A DNA stretch of 64,000 nucleotides. Source: Thuidium tamariscinum (Eukaryota > Streptophyta > Bryopsida > Hypnales > Thuidiaceae). This document shows, piece after piece, positions 36,527 through 49,680 of the stretch. Each line of letters opens with the position of its first letter. Within the stretch, counting starts at the first letter, position 1. The DNA lies in NCBI GenBank assembly GCA_947034885.2, contig OZ019759.1, positions 3,350,501-3,414,500 of the forward strand. The letters are read 5' to 3'. A model generated the notes under the pieces. The model worked only from the letters and a program-made list of their open reading frames with translations, was not told the origin of the DNA and ran no database searches. The translations under genes and the position numbers were made by a program.

Positions 36527-37822
36527 AAGAGCATTAAATCCTCTTATTGAATTGAAAGTCTACAATTGCAAACACAGATTCAGAATGTGGAAGAACAATA
36601 ATTCTACGAAATAGTAGATCATTCCATGTTTCATCCATAGGCAAATTTGCCTTGCTTGGACCACTTTCCATGTAGGCTATATTGTTTTCTCCAAAATCTA
36701 CTATTCACAGTATTTAGATTTTCAAGAAGCCTAGAAGAAGTTTCAAGCTTGACTCTCGGTAACGCTCAAAGGAAGTTCTCTTGCTATTCTATTGCTATGA
36801 TCCTTCAATCATGTTGGAAGTGGGAAATTTTGGAAGATGTTTCCACATCTTTTAGAAAGAACCTACTACAATATGTAATGGCCACGAGTATGTTTAATTG
36901 TATTTTCGTTGTAATTCTCCTTTAATTTGTACTGTAAATGACATTTATAGAGGAATTACAGTGAACTAATCATAGTAAAAAACATATAGTAATAAGAGCA
37001 ACTCACTGAATATCTATATGTTCTTCAACTTTGTTTTTTCAAAGAGCCATGATATAGAGAAGCAAAGGTTTAAAATACCAAAGACAGGGAATGTCTTCAT
37101 ATATATATAGTCATGTAATTTCTCTCTGATGACCATTGTCAACCATGTTGATGTATTCACATGCACACCTGTACTTTAGAATTGCATCTCTTTGTTTGGA
37201 TTTATATCAAAATTGTAACTAAGCCTCTGTAGATCATCAACATAAAGTTCTTTCAAGGCACCTAAATTCTACGAAATACTCCATAGACCCAATCACAGAA
37301 CATTTGTTATAAAATCAGGAGCTTCTTTCAAAGGTTCACATAGTACCAAGCCAATCTTGTCTTCGTGACGTACAATGTCAATAGCATATAATGCATACAA
37401 TAGTACTCCTTCATGGTATGCACATGATTATATTCACAACAGACCACACTATATGCAATGCACCTAATTGGTTGATTTTCTAACCAATTTCTCCGTCAGC
37501 TAAATTGCCACTTTCGTAAACAACCTGCTTGAAGACTTGCACATTGTCTTAAACATTGCTTTCTTTACTCAACAATTAAGTCTCTTGAAGTGCTACTTTA
37601 TTTTTCTAAGTCACGTATTGGATTAATATATGTTATGCACATCTAAATTCTAACCTAGATTGAGGTCATGTATCTTTAGGGGAATTGCATGCATGCACTT
37701 CATATTATAAAGATGTAGTGTAGACATTCCAATATTTGTAGGAGCAATGAAATATCTCGACTTCTAGGAAGGATTGACAAGGACAATTTTACAATACCAA
37801 GGCTAACCATGTCTTTTGTTGT
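36527..37822. other. AT-rich gap inside the DUF7869-like gene, right of the MITE
   Basis: An open frame at 36647-36925 has no known motif. The gap ends at an acceptor-like TTTTGTTGTATGCAG just before block 2 of the gene, so part of it may have been an intron. Confidence 0.35.
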
Positions 37823-39659
37823 ATGCAGGCCAACAAGAAATTGGGATTGCTACCGCTTTCACAATTCAGCTTTAGTAAAATTCGAATGAAACACTTATTT
37901 GAATATGTCATTAAAAGACGAGGAGATTCATTTGCAAGATGTAGCATTTACAACAACTTGAAGCTATTGTGTGTTTTGTACGTATCAAGGTCAGAGGACT
38001 TTCAACAAATTCAAGCTTGTTTTGAGAAACAGTTATTCCCCCAAGAAGCTTGCCAGTATGCGTATTATCACAGCAGATGGTTATCTAAAATTCGACCCTC
38101 TCAACTTTTGTCCATCATACATGACAAAATGGATCATTCCAAAACCGCATGTCCAACACTAGCGAGGAAGACAAAGGCATTGGATGGATTTAAAAAGTTG
38201 CCAATGAAAGTCATCGCTATGTTTGCACATGGGCACAGGGATGGCAAGTATACTCATTACAGTTTGGACGTGTTCCCTATGGACAACAACTTTACGGTTA
38301 GCTTGATTGCAAAGTTGTTGCAAGATTTGGAAGCCCCACCTGCAAAATCATTTCAATTGCTTTTCAGAGGGGTTGGTTGTACGGAACTGTATTGTGCATT
38401 ACTCGAAGGGAGCGAGATTTGTGTCGAATCTTTGGGAGATGCTTCAGCATTCGCAATTGAGGCTCTCCTATTGCCACCGGTCCTATACATTCAAATGGAC
38501 AACTCTTGGAGAGAAATTAAAAACAAGTACGTCTTTTGTTTCTGGTCCTTCCTTGTTGTAAGAAGGATTGTGAAAGAGGTCATGGTATCCTTCATGATCA
38601 TCGGACATATACATGACAACATCAACGCATCTTTTAGGCGGTGGAGCATGAAACTCTGTGAAAATGACCATCCACCCTGCTCTTCCTGATGTTGTCGTAT
38701 ATGGACATGGAAGAAGCTCCATTCATTCCGCACCTTATAGAAGAAGTGCCTGACTTCAAAGCGTACGTCAAACCTTTTATCGAGATGAAGAAGAAGCAAT
38801 TGGTGGGCCACTCTCATGAAAGGCAATACAAATTCTTCATGGACGACAACGAGTAGTCTATCATATAATACAAATTGGCATGTACCGACATTCCATGGTT
38901 GTCCAAAGAGGGACTGAAGCTATGGAAAGAAGATGCTAAGCACAAGCCCATTTTCCCCCTCGATGATCCGCGTAGCCTGAAACCCTCGAAAATGATAAAG
39001 AAAGCCAAAATCCTACGCGGGCTAGACGGATACATCCAACATTGGGCAGATATAGTAAAAGAAGATGGGATGGCCGAATATAAAACACGCATGTTGTACT
39101 TAGTGATGTATTGGACCGATGTGAGAAATGCCTTACGTGATAGAGGCAAATTAGATCCCCTCCACTCTAATGAATTGAAGGACGGATTTTGGCCTTAAAC
39201 AAGGCAATCAAGAGATTTCATGATGGACTTCATGCAAGACGGATGGACGTGTGAGGAACTCGAGGAGGAAGACCTCTACATCGGTACTCTGGAAGGGAGG
39301 CCACAATGGGTGTACAATGTGGACATCGATCTTTGCACAGGCTTCTATGTTTTTGTGAGATCAGTATATGGTTGTAAAGAGCCCATGTGGCTTGGTAGAG
39401 CGATGAAAAATTCGCAATTCAATCCTGGAGCAAGCCACTTTCGAGAGGTCCTGCTACAATGGCACCTACCCTGCGGAACATCAAGAGACATGCAACGATT
39501 GTATGCAAGGTAGATAACAAAGCCCAATTTCAGATGGAAGGTCAACAAACACGCCCCCTAGGCCGACTATGTTTCGACAAATAGCATCATGGCATTATGG
39601 AAACTACATAAAAATAATGGAGCCACCTTTGTTGCTCCTTGACAACAAAGTAAATTTGA

Positions 39660-40380
39660 TGTAAACAATTTACGCTGAATTGCAGAGGAAGAACAGCGAG
39701 CCCCATTTCCATGAGTCTTCCAAGGAAGGTCTTTCTTTTAATACCATCGACAATGGATACAATGCAAGTGTGTTTTATTTTGGCAAAGAGAGTCTCCTCC
39801 ACATTGTGTAGGAAAGCACACATCATTCAGTCAAATGTCTAGCCCATCAATAGTATATCCTATTTTGTGAAAACTTTTGTTGCCTGAGTCTTGCAAATAT
39901 GGACTAATAAGTTGGTGAACTCATTTTGTACAACTCCAAACCTAGATATGGAAAAAAATACTATGTTTCCAACTATTCAAGTTGTGTTTGTTCAATAGAA
40001 CCACTCTTGGATCTGGTACTTCTTGACTACACTCTCACCAAGGATCTAAGTTGAAAATGCCTGCATCTCCATCCATGACAACGTCCCCGTCAACTGCACC
40101 TTTTTCCATTGATTGGGGAGTGGAGGCAAGTCAACAAGGCACCCATTCTATTTTCGAACCTTCTAAAAGCTTGATGCATGACATTCACTAGTATCTACAA
40201 AATTGTCACTACCTGCATGTTTGCCTAGGCATGTAGGACAACTTCACATTTCATTCTAGATGGGCTTTATTTCTTGAGGCGACCAAGTTGTAGAATGCTT
40301 GCTACTTCAACGAAATCAAGGAGACAAGGCTAGGGCATGCAACATCTTCCTCCACCTTTAGGCCTCCATTAAGAACTGCT
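39660..40380. other. No gene recognised
   Basis: Possible 3' flank of the DUF7869-like gene. It has no known motif on either strand. Confidence 0.35.
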
Positions 40381-40386
40381 ATAATT

Positions 40387-40500
40387 ATAGAATACAGCAA
40401 AATGGCACTTGAAATATTGCAAAGTGGCATATGAAATAGGAACAAATGGTTATGGAATATGGCAAAATGGCATCTGGAATACTGCCATTTTAACAAAATT
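40387..40500. repeat. Minisatellite of 22-23 bp at the end of a MITE
   Basis: About four units of the type GCAAAATGGCAYCTGGAATA are followed by CTGCCATTTTAACAAAATTG. This matches the end of the complete MITE at 58529-58829. The left end of this copy is not found. Confidence 0.6.
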
Positions 40501-40504
40501 GACC

Positions 40505-43500
40505 ATATTTTGGGTTGTAATTTGTATCCTATTTTGGTCTCCTACCTAATGGTTGTGGGATTTTTATTGAATTTTGGTTGTATTTTGAATAATTCCTAAG
40601 TAATTAAGAAGTATTTTAATACTCAAAATTATCAAATCCACTAACTTCAATCAAATCTAAATCTTATTAGGCCTAATAAAACAAAACCATACTACATTCC
40701 AAATCCCTTAAATTCCTCAAGAATATATTAACTACTAACCAACAAAGAATTAAAAATAAAGGAATGTCAATGCAATAATAGTATTATTTTAAAAATGGTT
40801 TTTTAATCAAAATTCCCACATATGCAATTCCTTTCCCACATTTTATTCTTCTCTAAGTTATCCCTCTACCTAATTCCTTCTCATTTGGTTTAGTAGCTTT
40901 TTGGAGACGGAGTTTTAGCACTTTAGTTGAGAGTAAGAAAGCTATGGAGTTTTAGAATATTAGCATCAAATGTTAGAAGGTTAATTTTTGGTTTAAAACT
41001 CAAAGGTGATGGTGTGGTAAGCAACAGCCAATTTCTACATTTGATCAATAAAATTCAACTGTAATTGTGTATATCATTTGGTTCAAGCAAATTGAGCATG
41101 TATAGTTTCAATCTATTATTAGACTTGTTTGTTATATCAGCTTGGCTCTCGATTGTCTGAGCTTCACTCCCTAGCTCCATGGTCTACCCTCCTTCTCCCT
41201 GCCCACCTTGCAACATGTGTCGCTTCGGGACTAGCTGGAGGTTTTGTCCGTCCACTAGTTGGATGGTTTGACTAGCTTATGGGTGGCTCACTTGATTAGC
41301 TCTGGTTTTTTGCTTTGACTAGATTCTAGTTTTTTAGTTCAACTGGATTTTGGTTTTTAGTTCGACTAGATTTTGTTTTTTTGTTTTTATTATTATATCC
41401 AATTAATTTGAACATTAATTTTGGAAATAATAAAAAAAATATATAAGGAAAAGACCCGTACAAGCCCGCAAGGCTAATTTCTAGTGATGATGACTCTAAC
41501 TAATGTTAAGTTAATATTGGGCCAATGTTGAGAGGTTCAAACAAAGTAGACAATGATAGGACTTGTTGGGAACAAGGCCTACCTAATAATGGAAATTTGA
41601 GATAAAATCTCCTAGAGTTGTTTAGCAAAGTCAAAGCTTCGCCGTGTAGGGGCAACCCCAAGTTTATACAATGATTCTAAGGAAAAGTTGAGAAATTAGG
41701 GGACTATAGCTCTGCTGTACGAGGGCAACCCTAGGTACCAAGGTATAAAAAGGCAAATTTAGTATTTCAAGAATTTTAGTTGATGGAGGAGGTATACATG
41801 ACAGTGTTTAAATCAAACTTCAACACTAATATCCCAAAATGTCAAGGTTGTTGTTACTTAAACACCAAAGGAGGTACACACGACAATGTTTAAATTGAAC
41901 TTTGGTATTTAAAACTCAAATTTTGTTATACAACAAATTTTGAGCTAAAAAATTAGTTTAACACACTTTTGACAAGGTCAAGCTTTGCCTCTTTAATTGT
42001 AAACATATTAAATGTTGTTGTAAATACCACAAAATGTTAACTTCCAAAGTTTTAAAGCAAATTAGAGTTTTGGAGGTTTATTCCTTCGAAATTCTAACAA
42101 ACAAAGATAATGGAGGCTTTTACCTCTAACCAAAGTGAAATAAAAGTACTTCAAGGGACCCTCTAGTCCTCCAAAGTAGATAATTAGATAATAGATGGTG
42201 ATTTGGCTTGACTGATAGCACAAAGCAAGAAAAAAGTGCTTTGATTCATGTCAGTAGTTCAATAGAGAGAATGGGAGCAGAATGTTGTTGTATAGAAATG
42301 AGAGTATCAACAACTTTCAGGAAGGGCCTTTATACTTTGGCTAGGCCCCCTCCAATAAGTTGTCGGTGAATTACATTTTGCTTTCAACCTTAAAAAATTT
42401 GCAAAACTACCTAAATATAGTTGCAAAATAATTTTTGTTTAATGGAAGAAAACTCTAGAAGCCTTTCCATTTAGCGATTAGATCTTGGCCAAATCAAATC
42501 CAAGATCTTAACTAAAGATATTTGAAATTAATCTTAATTCACCTAAATATTTTACAAATCATCTTAAAGTCATTTTGAAAATTTTCTTTTTTTAGTCCAA
42601 AGTTGGCTTTTTATGCAAGAAAGAGATCTTGACTAAATCCAATCTTTGATTTTCTAAAAGATATTTCCAAAATCACCTCTAATGAACTACAATTAACAAT
42701 AAAAAAAATCAAACTAAGAACTGGCCCTCTCTATCTTTTAGGTAACAATTCAAAACAAAAAATTATTTGCAATAATTGTCTTCAAAAGACCCCAATTAGC
42801 CTATGGGCTTCCTATCCTTCATTTCTAGGCCATTCATAAGCATGAATGTCAATTATGGTAACTCCTAATAAAGTCAAAAAATTAATATTTGGAGTTTGCG
42901 CTTTTTGATGAAATTATTAGGCTCAAGTCATTAGAAATGTCTATGAGAGCAAGGAATGTCTCCTCATTCACTCTAATCGGACACCATTAGCTCTTAATAC
43001 GCTAGTCAACCCGTTGCTAAATTGTAACTTCTTATGAAATTTGATGTCAATTTTGGTACCTATAGTTAGGAATGTTGGAATGTCGGAATGTCTTCAAACT
43101 TAAATGAGCTCTTTTTTAGTATACAAAATCCTAATTTAATTTTTTGTGAGATTTTACTACAACATATGTAATTTCTAAGAATTTACAAATATGTTTATTT
43201 GTAGTTGACTTCCCATAGAGTCATTGTGGTATTTTGAAAAAATTATAAATAAATTGGATAACATTAAGGACACTCCTAGATTCTAAATGTAAGTGTCAGA
43301 TTCACTTTGCACTTGTCTAGAAATAGTAATTTTAGAATAATTCCTACCAACTATAAGAAATTACTTCGATATTAGAAAATCTTAGGCAATTAGCTCCTAT
43401 GTTATGCTCTTAGAATGCTTCTACCTTGGAAACACCTCTTTGTATCCTCCAATTGCCAATTCCACCATCTCTATTGTTCTACTACTCCAAAACTCAAAGT

Positions 43501-43900
43501 TATATGCATGATTTTTTACCTTTAAATCCAATTTATCGAAATTGGATTTAGACTCTTATAGACTCTCTAGACCTAAAATAGACTTTATTGGCTTAATTAG
43601 TATTTCAGATGCATCTTTATAAGGTTGATTTTTGATAGATAGACATTAGAATATCCTCACATCTCTCGAAACTGCTAACTAATCACTTAAACTCACTATT
43701 AGAGCTTAGAATTTGAAAAAACATTAGATTTTATGCTTTTCTAGCCTCTAAGATGATTCCTTGCTATTTTGGTAGGGACTGCTACCAAAACCCTCCTCAA
43801 CATTCTTTTAATATGTTTTTTCACATAAAAGAGACTAAAATTTGTAAGAAGTCTGCAAAAAATAACCCCAGAGTTTCAAGTGTCAACTTGAGGGCTCACA
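40505..43900. mobile_element. LTR-like element, copy 2, inverted and diverged
   Basis: The right border AGGGCTCACA (43900) is the reverse of the TGTGAGCCCT start of copy 1. Moving left it matches copy 1 backwards: an ACACTGTCATGT-type phrase (41800), a stretch with TTGGCCAAATCAAATCCAAG (42487), the GC-rich part (41150-41290) and TTATTAGGCCTAATAAAACA (40668). The left end is missing or damaged near the MITE. It has no coding frame. Confidence 0.6.
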
Positions 43901-44915
43901 CCATATTGAGTCAATTATGATTTACTTTTGCAAAAGGACTATGTAGAGAAAAATTAATTTACTTCTCAATATATAATAATGTACAAGCAAGATATATAGA
44001 TTGATGGATTAATTATATCCTACTGTTGGACCAAGCCCTTATACTACCATTCAATTCAATATACATTTGAGTATGATATGAATAAGTCAATGAGACTCAT
44101 TTTTGCTATTTTTTAGATAAACATATATAAAATTAAAGAAATTTTGTAATGAATTTGAATACTAGAGGCTATAGCTATTCATTACTATAAGCCCTCCAAC
44201 CTTTATGAAATACGGCTATAGTCACTTATAGACTAGCATTGCTAACTATTTAGTTTCCACCTTTAGACAGTCTAGTACTTTCTTAAAAGATTGTGATATT
44301 ATAGATGTATCGGCTACTTTGAAAATAATGTTGTTTTTCAAATATTTAACCCACAAGTAAAAAAAAAGGCTTGTAATCTCCTCTAAATGAATTGGATCTT
44401 CTTATATTGTTGGTCTCTCATTTGTAATTTCCATATTGCTACAATAGGAAGTGGAAACCTTTTGTAAATTGGGGCAACATATTTGGAATTTTGGATTGCG
44501 AGTTTGTGTTGATGGCTACATCTTCATCTAAAATAAACTCAACTCAAGTTCTAGTTTGTGCAATTTTTGTTGGTGTAAAGCTATTACTTTGTATGTCTTG
44601 TAATTTTACTTATAACAACAATAACAAGTAGTGTAGATTGAAGACACTTGACATACATTTTCTAACCAACTTTGTGTTTGTTCGATTGCATGGGTGGAGG
44701 TGAGGTCTACACCCTCATGGAAGATTATTTAACTTGTAATAGAAACATCTAAACTTTGTTGACACAATCACTAGTTGCTATATCATCTTGGTTTCTTACA
44801 CAATAGAAAAATCATCACTCTTGTAGTTTCCACTTCTAGGAGTTCTTGAACTATCTTAACTCTTGCATTTGAAGATCGCAAAAAAATTGGCTATTCTTGT
44901 TAGAAAGTTGTATAT
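43901..44915. other. No gene recognised
   Basis: Very AT-rich. No element end or conserved frame is seen. Confidence 0.35.
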
Positions 44916-45205
44916 TTTGCTTAGCCTTGCAAAAACTATAAATTCTTGATAGCCTCTTGTCTAACACTTTGTTGAATGTTTCATTTATGACATTTAAAAA
45001 CCTAGATGGAAAACTAGACTATATACTATTTTTATCTTCTTTTGCTTTGCAAAAGAGATACCTCAAGTTCTTACTAGTTTAAGACATTGTCAATGAGTTT
45101 GTGTTTTTTGCCTTGCAAAAAACTACATGTATACTTGTTATTATGATACATAAGTCTAAGTCGTTGAACTTTTTCTTGCCTTGCAATAAAAGTAACATAT
45201 AGTTG
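44916..45205. repeat. Degenerate 61-67-bp repeat with TTGCCTTGCAAAA motif
   Basis: A TTGCYTTGCAAAA-like phrase is seen near 44926, 45049, 45110 and 45177. Spacing of 61 to 67 bases (once double) suggests an old tandem array. Confidence 0.45.
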
Positions 45206-45281
45206 TTAACCTCTAAAGGACCAAGTTGCGTTTTTTGGCAACATAGCGATTTTGGGTAGCTTACTACGTATGGAGTTTTTA

Positions 45282-46825
45282 CCCAGGGAGGACACTTCCC
45301 ATTTTTTAATAACCTACGTGCAGCGGAATATAGGGTACATTTTAATAATCTTAGGTAAAATTTATAAGAAATTTACATATAAATTAGGGGACATTAAAAG
45401 TGGCATGTCTTTTATAAGTAATATAGGGAACTAAAAAATATGGTCCATTAGAATTTAGGTAGATATAAATTAGGGACAAAATAATGGGATTGTAGGAAAA
45501 AAATTTAGTAGGTTCAATTAATATTTATAGTACTAGTCAGATAGAGCTCAAGATACAGGTACTATAGTACATCTATAGCTCATCAAGTACTGTGGTATAT
45601 CTACAACTCATCTATGGCATATCTTTAGGTCATATTTAACTCCATTGATGTTTGCAATCTGGTTGGGTGCAAGAGTTCGTGCTATGAACGACCTCTCTGA
45701 AGTTTGGGTAGCACTATGTCATATAGGAGAGGGCTCATAAACCGCTTAGGCTTTTGCACTTGTCCATTAGGAGGCTCTGAAATGGATAGTTGATTGTCAA
45801 AAAATGAATTGTGGATTACATTGAAGTATACTAAGATTTGGTTTTTGCTAATTGAATGGATGGTTTCAGAGTCCCAATGGCTTCATTCTCAACTAAGTGG
45901 TTAGGTGTTTCTTGATTATATTTAAAATAAGAATTAGTTGTTGAAGTACCTTCTTTCAAGTGTTCAAAAATCTAAAATAATGATTTATTCATTTCAGTTT
46001 TAGAAAGGAACACTTTTAAAAACAAATGCTATTACTTTTTACATTTTGCAATGTTAGTTTTTGAAGCAAGCTAGATTTTTTTTCAAACTGCACATGTATG
46101 GGTTTGTAAGGCCTACTGATCACAGATAGGGCCTATGCCAGACTATATATGAAAATTCATAACTAATTCAATAATGCTTCAAAAAATATGAAACAACTTG
46201 TGTTAGATTCCTCATTTATTTTTCTTTCATTGGAAAATGAGTGAAAAATGTTACCATCCAAACAAATACATAAAAAAGGCGGACCAGCCCTTAGATGAGT
46301 GGTTTATGAGCCTCCTCCCCTAGAGCTTGATTTTGTTTTTTCACATGTGATGGAGGGCATTAGAACGACATATTTCTGATGTAATTTTTTTATATGAGGC
46401 ATATATTTGTGGTCATAGTTCACAGATGAACTTCATGTTTGTGTTTTTAAACACATTTTTGTCCCTAAAATCTCTTCAATACTTTTTCAACCCTAATGTC
46501 TTGCTTTTCATGCATATATTTGTGTTGTATTTGTATTCATGCATTGTTATAACTTGAATCTTTTTTTCTATAAGGTATTTGTTAATCACTTGTATTTTCA
46601 TTATTTTTTTTATTAGTTTTTTTCCTTACAAAGAAAATAACCTCTAATATATTCCTTTGGCCTACATATTATAAGTAATGATAGATATGATAATATGGGT
46701 AATTTTTTTGCTTTATGTAATAATAGGGGTCCTTTAAATGCTTTCTAGGAGGTAAATAGCCCCCCCAAAAAATACCCCACCGCCGCACATGGGTCCCCCA
46801 AATACACAAGAAGTGTCCCCCCTAA
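45282..46825. mobile_element. MULE-like non-autonomous element, long form
   Basis: A perfect 9-base duplication GAGTTTTTA stands at 45273-45281 and 46826-46834. Ends are CCCAGGGAGGACACTTC and, inverted, TTAGGGGGGACACTTC. The right subterminal CCCCACCGCCGCACATGGG and the left ACGTGCAGCGG match the 296-bp MITE at 36221-36516, in reverse order. The 1,544-bp interior has no transposase. Confidence 0.88.
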
Positions 46826-49304
46826 GAGTTTTTATTTATTTTTCTTTGAAATTTTCACACAATGTGTGCTTGAGGAGTAACTTTAAAACCCAAAAAATTT
46901 CATAACTTTTGAGTACATGGTCAAAGAGTTATTGCATGATATGTCATTTTTTTCCGATAGTAGGCAATCCGGGTAGTCCAAAAAACTTCTCTAAAAAACA
47001 CTTTATAAAAAATGAAAAATTTGAAATTGATTTTTTACATTTATATGCACATAGTAAGCTTTGCATCATTCCATTTAAATTAATTAAATGAAAGTTATGA
47101 GGAATTTTAGTTTGCGGGTAGGTATGTAGTCTTTGAAATCCTTACTTATCAACAATCGATCGAGATGTTCAATGTTTTCTTGGCTTTGCAAATTTCTATC
47201 AAACCTTTATCCAAAATTATTCCAAGATTGCTTCTTTGTTGACAAGACTCACTAGCAAGGATAAGCTGGAATGGAGTGCGGAAGTAGATCATGCGTTTGA
47301 AGCCTTGAAAAAGGCGTTTACAACAACGCTAATTCTGACACATCTAGATTTTCAAAAGTCATTCTTCTTCAAAAGCAATGATTTTGATTTTGACATTGGA
47401 GCAATTTTCTCACAACCTAGTGGTGACGAACATCTCCATCTTGTTGCGTTTCATTCGCAAAAATTCATAGTTGCAGAGATCAACCATGAAATTCATGATA
47501 AAGAGTTGCTTGCCATTGTCGACACATTTCAAAAGCGGCGACAACTCCTTGAAGGAATTCAACATTCAATATCAGTCTATACGGACCATAAGAACCTTAA
47601 GTATTTCATATCTGCAAAGATTTTGAATTGACAACAAGCCTGGTGGAATATATCACTGTCGCGCTTTAGCTTTGTCATCACATATCATCATAAGACTCAA
47701 CAAATCTGATCTGATGCTCTATCTAGAAGATCATACATTATACTAAAAGAAGGAGATGCAACTTATGATCAACAATGATCTACCCTACTCAAGCTTGAAC
47801 AACTTCAACTTAGGACTACATACATTAAAACTTCAATGGATGTAGCATTTCTCCAAGAAATTGGTATAAGTCTTCAATCTGATCTTTTGGCTTTGAAATT
47901 CAAAAGCCATTTTGTTATTTCCAATTCTAGAGAGATCCAAACTTTAGACTTTCAAATTTTTGATTCAGTAATTGTAGATTCAGAATCCTTGAATCAAGCC
48001 ATTCTTAATCCACAGATCTGTAGATCACAAGGACATTAAATGCCTCAAATTGATAGTGATCTGAGATTTGAGTTTTGCAATAGGCTCTTATATTATAAAA
48101 GACTATTTTATGTTTCGAAAGGCCCATGTTGATTTCAAGTGCTCTACTCTTGACATGATTTTCCATCAACGGGACATTTTTGCTTCAACATAATGATGGA
48201 GTTTATATCAAGAGATTTCTAGTAGCCTCAAATGTGGAAGTTTGTAAAAGAATACGTCACAATATGTGATGCTTGCTTAAGATCCAAGATTCCTTAACAC
48301 AAGTCGTATGGATTACTACAACCGCTTTTGATTCCCCAAAAGCCATGGTCTTCAATTTTCATGGACTTTATTGTTGATCTACTTGTTTGTAAAGACTTTG
48401 AATTTATCTTTGTGGTGGTTGATTGACTGACCAAAATGGCACACTTTGTGTTATGCAACAAGACTGTGACTAGTGAAGAAATTGCCTAATTGTTTATCAA
48501 CAACATGTTCAAGTATCATGGACTCCTAACAACATCATCTTTGATTGTGGTACGCAATTTATTTTCAAGTTTTGGCAATCGTTATTTAAGATTTTATAAG
48601 TGGAGATCAAATTGTCTTCAGCATATCAACCTCAAACAAATGGTCAAACGGAAAGAGTTCATCAAGCGTTGGAGCAATATCTCCGGTGCACCATCAACTA
48701 TCATCAAGACAATTAGGTGAATCTATTGCTATTAGCTAAATTTGCATACAACAATATTTTTCAAGAGTCCATTGGACAAACTCCACTCATTGCCAACTAC
48801 GGCTACCATTCAAGATTGAACTAGTTCAATTTTAGTATTGCAAAGAATTTGGTAGCAGAAAACCTAGCTAATCGACTTTTGAAAATATACAAGCTTGGAG
48901 ATGAAAGCAAATATTGTTGAAGCTCAAGAGAGACAAAAGAAGAATGTGGATGAAACTCGGAAGCAACACTCGCCTATTTGGACTAAAGACAAAATATAGA
49001 ATTTGCTTCATTGAAATTTGAGAACTCGTTAGCCTAGTGATAAACTTGATTATCAACGTCTTGGACCTTCTTTGGTTGTAAAACAAGTGAACAACGTGGC
49101 TTATTGACTTCAGTTACCTACTTTGATGAAAATACATCAAATATTTCATGTTCATCTTTTGGAGTCGTATAAAAAATCAATTGTACCAAGGCGAACACAA
49201 GTACCTCCACTGCCAATTGAAATCAACGGTGAAGAAGAATTTGATGTCTCCGAAATCCTTGGTTCTCTCATTATTCACAAGAAATTGGAATATCTTATTT
49301 ATTA

Positions 49305-49495
49305 CACTACAAGATAATGGAGTCTCTTAAGTAGGCCTAGACATCATGTCTTTCAAATAATGTCTTCTAATGAATCTTTTATGTAAAAATTTACTAAAAA
49401 GATTGTCTTTTTTACGTAAAAGACTCATTAGAAGACATTATTTGAAAGACATGATGTCTAGGACACTACTTAAAAGATCCCATTTTCTTATAGTG
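49305..49495. mobile_element. CACTA MITE, foldback, 191 bp
   Basis: The left end is CACTACAAGATAATGG, the right end CCATTTTCTTATAGTG, with a TTA duplication at 49302-49304 and 49496-49498. The arms (AGACATCATGTCTTTCAAAT and its reverse) pair over about 80 bases. Three-base duplications and CACTA ends define the family. It is inserted in the chromodomain of the gypsy element. Confidence 0.9.
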
Positions 49496-49680
49496 TTAGT
49501 AAGATTATGAAATTAGTGAAATAACTTAGGAACCTACAACCAACCTTGAAAACGCTTAAGAAATGGAACAAGCATTCCATCAATAATACTTGAAGAAATC
49601 AAGTCTACAAAATGTTTAAATCTGAGACGTAACTATTGGAGAATAGACGAACTTGTGGAACTCCTTTCTTAAGAGGGGAA

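Larger units (their letters stand above)
34532..39650 (+). pseudogene. DUF7869-like transposon gene, degenerate, in two blocks
   Basis: Block 1 (34532-35640) carries EWFGKTLLARHKDGSDFAD, LNVGDTCLRWPMHQIFYHG and KCKYQYDKRICTAA, with stops at 35039, 35234 and after 35534. Block 2 (37823-39650) starts after a good acceptor (TGTATGCAG) and has CFEKQLFPQEACQ, KMDHSKTACP, GHRDGKYTHYSLDVFPMD, YIQMDNSWREIKNKY and GHIHDNINASFRRWSMKL. The last two are the Asp/Asn and GH-x-H-D regions typical of DUF7869 proteins from eukaryotic transposons. After a frameshift near 38670 it goes on with MDMEEAPFIPHLIEEVPDFK, GLKLWKEDAKHKP and VYNVDIDLCTGFYVF. Several TAG and TAA codons break it. The 2.3-kb gap may be an intron or inserted DNA and holds a MITE. 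The function, probably DDE-type transposition, is inferred. Confidence 0.6.
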
